Assembly (NCBI GenBank): GCA_947501315.1
Contig: CANMXH010000141.1
Location: 1 to 5,854 of the forward strand
Length of the DNA stretch: 5,854 bases
Source: Caulobacteraceae bacterium
GTDB taxonomy: Bacteria; Pseudomonadota; Alphaproteobacteria; Caulobacterales; Caulobacteraceae
Direction: 5' to 3'
The notes beneath the pieces were generated by a model, which was not told the origin of the DNA, did not search any database, and worked only from the letters and a program-made list of their open reading frames with translations. Positions 1 to 5,714 of this stretch are shown here, one piece after another (position 1 is the first letter of the stretch; every line of letters starts with the position of its first letter). The position numbers were made by a program, and so were the translations under genes.

Positions 1-1129
1 CTTCCTGCGGGACATGACGACCGGACAGGTCCGTCAGATTGCTGCGGACTGGGACCGGTCCGCCGACACCCTGCAGTGGTCGCGCGACGGGCGGACCCTC
101 TATACCACGGCCGGCGACGTCGGTCAGACACGGCTGTTTGCGATCGATGTGGCCCGCGGCGCGGTCGTGACGGTTACCGGCCCGGGCCATGTCTCGGCCT
201 TCCAGCAAACCCCGTCGGGCTTCGTCTTCGCCCAGGACACCCTGACCCGGCCGAGCGAGCTGTTCGTCAAGACCTTTCGCGGGCGGGAAATGCCGCGCCG
301 GATCACCGATGTGAACCCGTCGCTGGACGCCGAGACCTTCGGTGAGCCCGAGCAGTTCAGCTTCCCCGGCTGGAACGGCGAGACGGTGCACGGCTATGTC
401 ATCAAGCCTGCCGGCTATGTCGAGGGCCGGCAGTATCCGGTCGCCTTCATCGTCCATGGCGGGCCGCAGAGCTCGTTCGGCAATGCCTGGTCCTGGCGCT
501 GGAACGCCTCGACCTATGCCGGGGCGGGCTATGCGGTGGTGATGATCGATTTCCACGGTTCGACCGGCTACGGCCAGGCCTTCACCGATTCGATCAGCCA
601 GCACTGGGGCGACCGCCCGCTGGAAGACCTGCAGAAGGGCTGGGCCTTTGCCCGGGAACGCTACTCCTTCCTCGACGGCGACAAGGCCTGCGCGCTGGGA
701 GCGTCCTACGGCGGCTATATGATCAACTGGATCGCCGGCAACTGGCCCGGCGCGTTCAAATGCCTGGTCAATCACGACGGCATCTTCGACACCTTCGGCA
801 TGGGCTATGCCACCGAGGAGCTCTGGTTCACCGAGTGGGAGAACGGCGGGACGCCCTATGACAACCCGCGTGGCTACCAGGAATTCAACCCGGCCAACCA
901 TGTGCTGAACTGGCGCGATCCGATGCTGGTGATCCAGGGCGATCTGGACTTCCGCGTCCCGACCACCCAGGCCCTGTCGACCTTCACCGCCCTGCAGCGG
1001 CGCGGCATCGAGAGCCGGCTGGTGGTCTTCCCCAATGAGAACCACTGGGTGCTCAAGCCTGCCAACAGCCGCCAGTGGCACAGTGAGGTGTTCGGCTGGC
1101 TGGACCGCTATCTGAGCCCGGTCGAATAG
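1..1129 (+). CDS. S9 family serine peptidase, DPP5-like (5' truncated by window edge)
   Basis: C-terminal part of a prolyl-oligopeptidase-family (S9, probably S9C) peptidase, which cleaves short peptides or dipeptides from peptide N-termini. The reading frame is open to the left edge (first full codon at base 2), so the Met at 14 is internal and the real start lies outside. Counting from that Met, residues 1-100 look like the last blades of a beta-propeller, and about 115-371 are the alpha/beta-hydrolase domain. Visible motifs are the oxyanion HGGP (148-151), the nucleophile elbow GASYGGY with Ser231, QGDLDFRVP with catalytic Asp312, and ENHW with His344, so the triad is complete. The stretch around GSTGYGQAFTD and HWGDRPLEDL resembles DPP5-type enzymes rather than DPP4. 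About 375 residues are seen; the family is usually 650-700, so nearly half is missing. Location (periplasmic or cytoplasmic) cannot be judged without the N-terminus. A hydrolase gene follows after 7 nt. Confidence 0.93.
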   Translation, partial: FLRDMTTGQVRQIAADWDRSADTLQWSRDGRTLYTTAGDVGQTRLFAIDVARGAVVTVTGPGHVSAFQQTPSGFVFAQDTLTRPSELFVKTFRGREMPRRITDVNPSLDAETFGEPEQFSFPGWNGETVHGYVIKPAGYVEGRQYPVAFIVHGGPQSSFGNAWSWRWNASTYAGAGYAVVMIDFHGSTGYGQAFTDSISQHWGDRPLEDLQKGWAFARERYSFLDGDKACALGASYGGYMINWIAGNWPGAFKCLVNHDGIFDTFGMGYATEELWFTEWENGGTPYDNPRGYQEFNPANHVLNWRDPMLVIQGDLDFRVPTTQALSTFTALQRRGIESRLVVFPNENHWVLKPANSRQWHSEVFGWLDRYLSPVE

Positions 1130-1136
1130 GGGCTGC

Positions 1137-1997
1137 ATGACCCGAAGAGGCCTGTTCGCCCCCGCCCTGGGAATGCTGGCTGCGGCCTGTTCGCCCCTGG
1201 CCATGCTGAATACCTTCGGTCCGCGCGACGGCGGGGTGCGCCGCGCCGCGCGCGACCTCGCCTATGGTGATGACCCGCGCCAGAGGTTCGATGTCTTCGT
1301 CCCCACAGCGGTCCCCGAGCGCCCCTGGCCGGTGCTGGTGCTGTTCTACGGGGGCGGTTGGGACAGCGGCGACAAGACCTACTACGCCTGGGCCGCCCAG
1401 GCGCTGGCGGCGCGCGGCTTCGTCGTCGCCCTGCCGGACTACCGGCTGGTGCCGCAGGTGCATTTTCCGGCCTTCATCGAGGACGCGGCCCTGGCCACGG
1501 CCCGGGTCGGGGAAATCGCCGGCCGGTACGGGGCCGATCCGGCGCGGCTGGGGGTTATCGGCCAGTCGGCCGGGGCCCATATGGCCATGATGATCAGCCT
1601 CGACCGGCGCTATATGGCCGCCGTCGGGGCGCCCGGCCTGATCCGGGCGGCGGTCGGCCTGGCGGGGCCCTATGATTTCCTGCCGTTCGACGTCCCGGCC
1701 TCGATCAACGCCTTTGGCCGCGTGGCCGACCCGACCCTGACCCAGCCCGTGACCTTCGCCCGCGCCGACGCGCCGCCGCTATGGCTGGGTCATGGCACCG
1801 AGGATGTGATCGTCCATGCCGAGGACACCACCATCCTGTGCGAGCGGATTCGGGCGGTCGGCGGGCGCTGCGAGGAGAAACTCTATCCCGGCCTGAACCA
1901 CGCCGACCTGATCTCGACCTTCTCGCCCCTGTTCCGCAAGAAGGCGCCGGTGCTGGACGACGCCACGGCCTTCCTCCAACGCGAACTGGCCGGCTAG
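1137..1997 (+). CDS. alpha/beta-hydrolase (esterase/lipase type), probable lipoprotein
   Basis: A 286-residue alpha/beta-hydrolase of the carboxylesterase/BD-FAE-like group, expected to hydrolyse a carboxylic ester; the substrate is unknown. The motifs are YGGGW (71-75, oxyanion region), GQSAGAH with nucleophile Ser144, GPYDF (177-181), HGTEDVIV with Asp223, and GLNHADL with His255, giving a complete triad. The oxyanion motif is normally HGGGW; here the His is Tyr71. The N-terminus MTRRGLFAPALGMLAAAC has two arginines, a short hydrophobic run and a lipobox-like LAAAC, so Cys18 may be lipidated and the enzyme membrane-anchored in the periplasm. This is plausible but the lipobox has Ala rather than the usual Leu at -3. 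The start at 1137 is preceded by AGGGG (1128-1132, 4-nt spacer), which overlaps the stop codon of the upstream peptidase, so translation is probably coupled. The pair looks like one operon of two serine hydrolases. Confidence 0.9.
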   Translation: MTRRGLFAPALGMLAAACSPLAMLNTFGPRDGGVRRAARDLAYGDDPRQRFDVFVPTAVPERPWPVLVLFYGGGWDSGDKTYYAWAAQALAARGFVVALPDYRLVPQVHFPAFIEDAALATARVGEIAGRYGADPARLGVIGQSAGAHMAMMISLDRRYMAAVGAPGLIRAAVGLAGPYDFLPFDVPASINAFGRVADPTLTQPVTFARADAPPLWLGHGTEDVIVHAEDTTILCERIRAVGGRCEEKLYPGLNHADLISTFSPLFRKKAPVLDDATAFLQRELAG

Positions 1998-2015
1998 GCG
2001 CCACCGTCTCGCCAA

Positions 2016-2046
2016 GGCCATGATCCTCCGCTAGAGGAGGCCATGA
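2016..2046 (+). promoter_or_regulatory. amn ribosome binding site with possible hairpin and 9-nt direct repeat
   Basis: The strong Shine-Dalgarno region AGAGGAGG (2033-2040) precedes the amn ATG at 2043. AGGAGG alone would be only 2 nt from the ATG, so the useful core is probably AGAGG at 2033-2037 with a 5-nt spacer. Just upstream, CCTCC (2025-2029) is complementary to GGAGG (2036-2040), with a 6-nt loop; this 5-bp all but one G-C stem would cover the binding site. The 9-mer AGGCCATGA occurs twice, at 2015-2023 and at 2038-2046, the second copy containing the amn start. The first copy opens a four-codon reading frame (2020-2034) that ends just inside the Shine-Dalgarno. Whether any of this regulates translation is inference. 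Confidence 0.45.
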
Positions 2047-3488
2047 CAGAAACGATGACACCCCGGGCGGCCCTGGACCGCCTCGAAACCCTCTACAATC
2101 AATCCGTCTCCAACCTGCGCTCCGCAGTGGCGACCTTTCTGCGGACCGGCGAACGCGCTGATCCGGAAGCCCGGGCCAAGGGCCTGTTTTCCTATCCGGA
2201 ACTCAGGGTCAGCTGGTTTGGCGAACGGCCCGGGAACCTTGAAACCCGCGCCTACGCCCGCCTGTCGCGGCCGGGCGTCTATTCGACCACCATCACCCGG
2301 CCCGACCTGTTCCGCCCCTATCTGATGGAACAGCTGAGCCTGCTGCAGGCAGACTATGGTGCCACCTTCGAGGTTGGCCCGTCGCATCAGGAAATTCCCT
2401 TCCCCTATGTGATGGACGGCTCGGACGTCAGCCTCGACCGCAGCCAGACGGCGGCCGTGGCCCGCTGGTTCCCGACCACCGACCTGGCGAATATCGGCGA
2501 CGAGATCTCGGACGGCATGTTCGACCTCGGCCGGGACTTCCCGCTGGCCCAGTTCGACGGCCTGCGCACCGACTTCTCCCTGGCCCGGCTGCGTCACTAC
2601 ACGGGCACGCCGGTCGAGGATGTGCAGAGCTACATCCTGTTCACCAACTACAATCGCTATGTCGACGAGTTCGTGCGCTGGGCCTGCGCCCAGCTTCAGG
2701 ACCCGGAAAGCCCCTATGAGACCCTGGTCTGCGCCGGGGGCATCGTCATCACCCGCGAAACGACCGATCCCGGGACGGCGGTCATGGACGCGGCCTGGAA
2801 GAAGCACCAGATGCCGGCCTACCACCTGACCGCGCCGGACTCCGCCGGCATCACCCTGGTCAATATCGGGGTCGGGCCGTCCAACGCCAAGACGATCTGC
2901 GACCACCTGGCCGTCACCCGGCCGCATGTCTGGATGATGATCGGCCACTGCGGCGGCCTGCGTCCCAGCCAGACGATCGGTGACTATGTCCTCGCTCATG
3001 CCTATCTGCGCGACGACCATGTGCTGGACGCGGTACTCCCGCCCGACATCCCGATTCCGAGCATCGCCGAGGTCCAGCGCGCCCTCTATGACGCCACCAA
3101 GATCGTTTCCGGCGTGCCGGGCGAGGAGGTCAAGCGGCGGCTGCGCACCGGCACTGTGGTCACGACCGACGACCGGAACTGGGAGCTGCGCTATTCCAAA
3201 TCGGCGCTGAGGTTCAACCAGAGCCGGGCCGTGGCCATCGATATGGAGAGCGCCACCATCGCGGCCCAGGGCTACCGCTTCCGGGTGCCTTACGGCACCC
3301 TGCTGTGTGTCTCGGACAAGCCGCTGCATGGCGAGATCAAACTGCCGGGACAGGCCAACCGCTTCTATGAAGGCTCTATCTCGGAGCATCTGCAGATCGG
3401 TATCCACGCCATCGATCTGCTGCGCGCCGAGGGCAGCCGCCTGCATTCCCGCAAACTCCGCGCCTTCGACGAGCCACCGTTCCGGTAA
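2043..3488 (+). CDS. amn: AMP nucleosidase
   Basis: AMP nucleosidase (EC 3.2.2.4) hydrolyses the N-glycosidic bond of AMP to adenine and ribose 5-phosphate, a cytosolic step in adenylate turnover and purine salvage. The 481 residues match the length of the E. coli enzyme (484 as I recall). Residues about 1-185 form the AMN-specific N-terminal domain (LYNQSVSNLR 17-26, STTITRPDLFRPYL 81-94, DFSLARLRHYTGTPVE 177-192). Residues about 225-481 form the nucleoside-phosphorylase-like catalytic domain. This has NIGVGPSNAKT (274-284), MIGHCGG (299-305), the ribose-binding DMES (400-403) and SDKPLHGE (424-431), in which Asp425 is the expected proton donor to the base. The C-terminal half is nearly collinear with the enterobacterial protein as I remember it. 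The start at 2043 has a strong Shine-Dalgarno; a second in-frame ATG at 2055 is less well placed. It stands alone, 45 nt after the hydrolase, and ends before a hairpin. Confidence 0.97.
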   Translation: MTETMTPRAALDRLETLYNQSVSNLRSAVATFLRTGERADPEARAKGLFSYPELRVSWFGERPGNLETRAYARLSRPGVYSTTITRPDLFRPYLMEQLSLLQADYGATFEVGPSHQEIPFPYVMDGSDVSLDRSQTAAVARWFPTTDLANIGDEISDGMFDLGRDFPLAQFDGLRTDFSLARLRHYTGTPVEDVQSYILFTNYNRYVDEFVRWACAQLQDPESPYETLVCAGGIVITRETTDPGTAVMDAAWKKHQMPAYHLTAPDSAGITLVNIGVGPSNAKTICDHLAVTRPHVWMMIGHCGGLRPSQTIGDYVLAHAYLRDDHVLDAVLPPDIPIPSIAEVQRALYDATKIVSGVPGEEVKRRLRTGTVVTTDDRNWELRYSKSALRFNQSRAVAIDMESATIAAQGYRFRVPYGTLLCVSDKPLHGEIKLPGQANRFYEGSISEHLQIGIHAIDLLRAEGSRLHSRKLRAFDEPPFR

Positions 3489-3501
3489 GGAAGCGTTGGC
3501 G

Positions 3502-3530
3502 CTCTCCCTCCCCCTACGGGGGAGGGAGAG
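3502..3530. terminator. perfect 13-bp inverted repeat between convergent genes (terminator-like or REP-like)
   Basis: CTCTCCCTCCCCC (3502-3514) and its exact reverse complement (3518-3530) flank a 3-nt loop TAC. The hairpin lies 13 nt after the amn stop and 14 nt after the stop of the convergent phasin gene, an ideal place for a bidirectional terminator. Neither side has a following T-run, so it is not a classic intrinsic terminator; it could instead stabilise 3' ends or be a copy of a dispersed C-rich/G-rich palindrome of the kind common between genes in Caulobacterales. GCGTTG occurs just outside both arms (3493-3498 and 3531-3536) as a direct repeat. Confidence 0.6.
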
Positions 3531-3544
3531 GCGTTGCGTCGCCC

Positions 3545-4048
3545 TTATTTCTTCAGCCGTTTCGCATTGGCGACGGCGGTGTTGTGGATCGGGCGGATGG
3601 CGTCGGCCTGGCCCTGCAGCAGGGCGCTGTTCAGGGTCAGCATCTGCGCGGCCGCCCGGCTCCACCAGCCGACGGCATAGCTGTACTGCGCCTGCATGGC
3701 CGCGGCCGGGGTCGCGGCGGTGGCGATCGAGGAGGCGGCCTTCGATGCGTGCCCGGCCTCGGTCATGACGCCCGAGCCCAGCCGGCCGCCGATATCGCCG
3801 AAGGTCTTCGCCATGGCCGAGGCCGAGGCCGACAGGGCCTCGACCTTTTCGGTGCTCATCAGCGACATCTCGGCCAGGTCGGCCTTGCGTGGATCGGCCA
3901 TGCCGGCGGCCATGATCTCCAGCCGGGCGTTGATGACATCACCGGCGGCCTGCATCATCTCGCCACCGGACAGGGCCGTACTGGCCGCCTTCGCCCCGTC
4001 GCGGGTCAGGCGGCGGCCGGTCTTCAGCGCTTTTTCAAACTCGGTCAT
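3545..4048 (-). CDS. phasin family protein
   Basis: A 167-residue, cysteine-free, Ala- and Met-rich, largely helical protein that I assign to the phasin family, which coats polyhydroxyalkanoate granules or acts as a related amphipathic coat/chaperone. The phasin-like signature is in the C-terminal third: TPAAAMQAQYSYAVGWW (113-129), then a helix with LNSALLQGQADAIRPI (139-154), and the ending NTAVANAKRLKK (156-167). The N-terminal half (INARLEIMAAG 39-49, MSTEKVEALSASASAM 64-79) resembles phasin-like proteins of Caulobacterales. There are no signal peptide or membrane segments, so it is cytosolic. The Shine-Dalgarno is weak (AAGG, complement of 4056-4059, 7-nt spacer). It begins 20 nt after the creatininase-family gene and is probably co-transcribed with it. 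The family call rests on pattern memory. No PHA synthase gene is visible nearby. Confidence 0.72.
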   Translation of the reverse strand: MTEFEKALKTGRRLTRDGAKAASTALSGGEMMQAAGDVINARLEIMAAGMADPRKADLAEMSLMSTEKVEALSASASAMAKTFGDIGGRLGSGVMTEAGHASKAASSIATAATPAAAMQAQYSYAVGWWSRAAAQMLTLNSALLQGQADAIRPIHNTAVANAKRLKK

Positions 4049-4068
4049 GTCCCAGCCTTGGGCCGGTT

Positions 4069-4824
4069 TCAGACCTCCGGCAAGGCCTCGGCGGAGAAGT
4101 CGGCGACATCCTTGAGCAGGGCCGCGACCGAGGCGTCGATGATGGTCTGGCCCTTTTCCGGGCTGGCCTGGGCCGGATCAGAGCCGATCCGGCCGTCGGG
4201 GAAGCGCGCGCGATAGTCCAGCGCGTCGCGGATCGGCCCGGTCGGCGCGATCTGCGGGCTGTAGGTCGCGGTCTTGATGTGATCGGGATATGCCGCCTGG
4301 GTCACGGCGATCTCGGACGGTGTGGCGTGCATGCCGTGCCCGGTCGGGAAGATCTTGTTGCACAGGCTGTTGACCCCCGGCAGGTCCCACCAGTTCTTCA
4401 GCTTCAGCACAAAGGGCGGCTGCTCCTCGACGAAGCTCCATTCGGCGTAGATTTCGGCGAAGGTGGCCTCGATGGTGGCGACATTGCCGCCGTGGCCGTT
4501 GAGGAAATAGATCCGCTCGAACCCGTGCCGGCTCAGCGACGACACCCAGTCGGTGATGGCGGCCATGAAGGTCGAGGGGCGCAGGCTGATGGTGCCGGCG
4601 AAGGCCAGGTGATGCTGGGCCATGCCGATATTGAAGGTCGGGGCGACGACCAGGTTCCCGTCCTGCTTCTCCGCCGCATGGGCGATGATCTCGGGACACA
4701 TCCAGTCGGTGCCCAGCAGGCCGGTCGGGCCGTGCTGCTCGTTGGAGCCGATCGGCACCACCACCGTCTTCGTGGTCTTCAGCCGGGCGTCGATCTCTGG
4801 CCAGGACGAAAGATGGATCAGCAT
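4069..4824 (-). CDS. creatininase family protein (metal-dependent amidohydrolase)
   Basis: A 251-residue cytosolic protein of the creatininase superfamily, whose members use a binuclear metal site to hydrolyse amide bonds (creatinine, formamides, or peptide-like substrates in other members). Motifs are PIGSNEQHGPTGLLGTD (24-40) with presumed metal ligands Glu29, His31 and Asp40; IYFLNGHGGN (105-114) with His111; and MHATPSEIAVT (165-175), where Glu171 aligns with the Glu of the usual HAGxxET. True creatininase has NGHYEN with a metal-binding Glu; here it is NGHGGN, so this is not creatininase proper and its substrate is unknown. Start at 4824 is supported by GGAG (complement of 4832-4835) with a 7-nt spacer. 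It is the first gene of a minus-strand pair with the phasin gene and is transcribed divergently from nth, 114 nt apart. A promoter-like site lies just upstream. Confidence 0.9.
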   Translation of the reverse strand: MLIHLSSWPEIDARLKTTKTVVVPIGSNEQHGPTGLLGTDWMCPEIIAHAAEKQDGNLVVAPTFNIGMAQHHLAFAGTISLRPSTFMAAITDWVSSLSRHGFERIYFLNGHGGNVATIEATFAEIYAEWSFVEEQPPFVLKLKNWWDLPGVNSLCNKIFPTGHGMHATPSEIAVTQAAYPDHIKTATYSPQIAPTGPIRDALDYRARFPDGRIGSDPAQASPEKGQTIIDASVAALLKDVADFSAEALPEV

Positions 4825-4851
4825 GGGAGCACTCCGGATGGGTCTGCACGC

Positions 4852-4880
4852 GATCTAGGCCGATTGGCGGCCCGGGCCAA
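4852..4880 (-). promoter_or_regulatory. candidate sigma-70-type promoter for the creatininase-phasin operon
   Basis: Read on the minus strand, TTGGCCC (complement of 4874-4880) is followed after 14 nt by CCTAGATC (complement of 4852-4859). This fits the Caulobacter housekeeping consensus as I recall it, TTGACGS-N10-14-GCTANAWC, at 5 of 7 and 7 of 8 positions. A start point near 4845 would leave a leader of about 20 nt with the GGAG ribosome binding site. Prediction by eye only. Confidence 0.4.
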
Positions 4881-4895
4881 CCTTGGCGGCGCAGG
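4864..4895. repeat. operator-like repeated half-sites in the divergent nth/creatininase intergenic region
   Basis: TTGGCGGC occurs at 4864-4871 and again at 4883-4890, 19 bp apart start to start; extended to 13 nt the two copies match at 11 positions (4864-4876 and 4883-4895). Between them lies the inverted half-site GCCAA (4876-4880), so the order is TTGGC, GCCAA, TTGGC, giving inverted repeats with 7-nt and 2-nt gaps. The centre overlaps the predicted -35 of the creatininase promoter, as an operator would. The 10-bp palindrome GGCCCGGGCC (4869-4878) sits within. In such GC-rich DNA chance is a serious alternative. Confidence 0.35.
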
Positions 4896-4938
4896 TCTGT
4901 GCTCTTGACCCCGGCCCGGCCCCCGGCGACGAGAGGGG

Positions 4939-5688
4939 ATGAAGCCGACCAAGGCCCGTCCCCGCGCCCGCCCGAAAACTGCGCCGAAACGTCCCGCGGT
5001 CATGACCGGGGCCACGGTTCCGGTGTTCGGCTGGCCACCCGACGAGGACCGGGTCGAGGCGATCTTCGAGCGGCTGGCGCGAATCATGCCGGAGCCGAAG
5101 ACCGAACTGAGCTTTTCCAGCCCCTATACGCTGGTGGTCGCCGTCGCCCTGTCGGCCCAGGCCACGGATGTGGCGGTCAACAAGGCCACCGACAGACTGT
5201 TCGCCGTCGCCCACACACCGGCGAAGATGCTGGAACTGGGGGAGGCGGGGCTGGTCCCCTTCATCGCCTCCATCGGCCTGTACCGGAACAAGGCGAAGAA
5301 CGTCATCGCCCTCAGCCGGATCGTGCTGGAACAGCATGGCGGGGAGGTGCCGCTGAACCGCGCCGACCTCCAGGCCCTGCCCGGCGTCGGCCGCAAGACC
5401 GCCAGTGTGGTGCTGAATGAGCTGGGGATCGAGGCCGCCATTGCCGTCGACACCCATGTGTTCCGCGTCTCCCACCGTCTGGGGCTGGCCAATGCCGGGA
5501 CCCCCGACAAGGTCGAGGCCCAGCTGTTCCGGGTCGTGCCCGAAGCCTGGCTGCCCAAGGCCCACCACTGGCTGATCCTGCACGGGCGGTACGCCTGCAC
5601 GGCGCGGAAGCCGAAATGCGGGGGGTGTGTGATCAGCGACCTGTGTCCGTCGCGGGCGGGGTTGGCGGCGCTTGGGGAGGCGGGGTAG
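4939..5688 (+). CDS. nth: endonuclease III (bifunctional DNA glycosylase/AP lyase)
   Basis: Endonuclease III removes oxidised pyrimidines from DNA and nicks abasic sites by beta-elimination, starting base-excision repair. The 249-residue protein has the helix-hairpin-helix LPGVGRKTASVVLNE (147-161) with catalytic Lys153, the second catalytic residue Asp171 in VDTHVFRVSHRLG (170-182), and a four-cysteine iron-sulfur motif C-x6-C-x2-C-x5-C at Cys220, 227, 230 and 236. LSAQATD (71-77) is the expected early motif. E. coli Nth is about 211 residues; the excess here is mostly an N-terminal tail of about 30 residues, of which the first 20 are rich in Lys, Arg and Pro. The ATG at 4939 is the first start after an in-frame TGA (4906-4908), but its GAGAGGGG lies only 0-2 nt upstream, closer than usual; Met22 (base 5002) is the alternative but has no ribosome binding site. 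A small membrane-protein gene follows after 26 nt. Confidence 0.96.
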   Translation: MKPTKARPRARPKTAPKRPAVMTGATVPVFGWPPDEDRVEAIFERLARIMPEPKTELSFSSPYTLVVAVALSAQATDVAVNKATDRLFAVAHTPAKMLELGEAGLVPFIASIGLYRNKAKNVIALSRIVLEQHGGEVPLNRADLQALPGVGRKTASVVLNELGIEAAIAVDTHVFRVSHRLGLANAGTPDKVEAQLFRVVPEAWLPKAHHWLILHGRYACTARKPKCGGCVISDLCPSRAGLAALGEAG

Positions 5689-5714
5689 GCTGGCCGAAGT
5701 TCGAGGGACGCTTC

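Noticed and set aside
1137..1580. Possibility that the short hydrolase is a broken fragment of a second S9 peptidase
   Set aside because: It has its own start, signal-like N-terminus, full triad and a normal length for a small esterase.
2031..3665. A 544-codon open frame on the minus strand running antisense through all of amn
   Set aside because: Its translation is low-complexity in style (rich in Gly, Arg, Ala, Asp) and matches no family; the opposite strand encodes a well-conserved enzyme. Long antisense frames are expected in GC-rich genes with strong third-position bias.
3584..4216. Plus-strand open frames antisense to the phasin and creatininase genes (also 4279-4908)
   Set aside because: Shadow frames with Gly/Arg/His-rich translations; the 3584 frame runs across the boundary between the two genes. 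The minus-strand genes have ribosome binding sites and family motifs.
4826..4835. Inverted repeat GGAG-CA-CTCC at the creatininase ribosome binding site
   Set aside because: The 2-nt loop cannot form a stable four-pair RNA hairpin; three pairs with a 4-nt loop would be too weak to matter.
4905..4933. TTGACC (4905-4910) as a -35 for nth
   Set aside because: No acceptable -10 is found 10-19 nt downstream; the region is almost entirely G and C, and the implied start would lie at or beyond the ATG.
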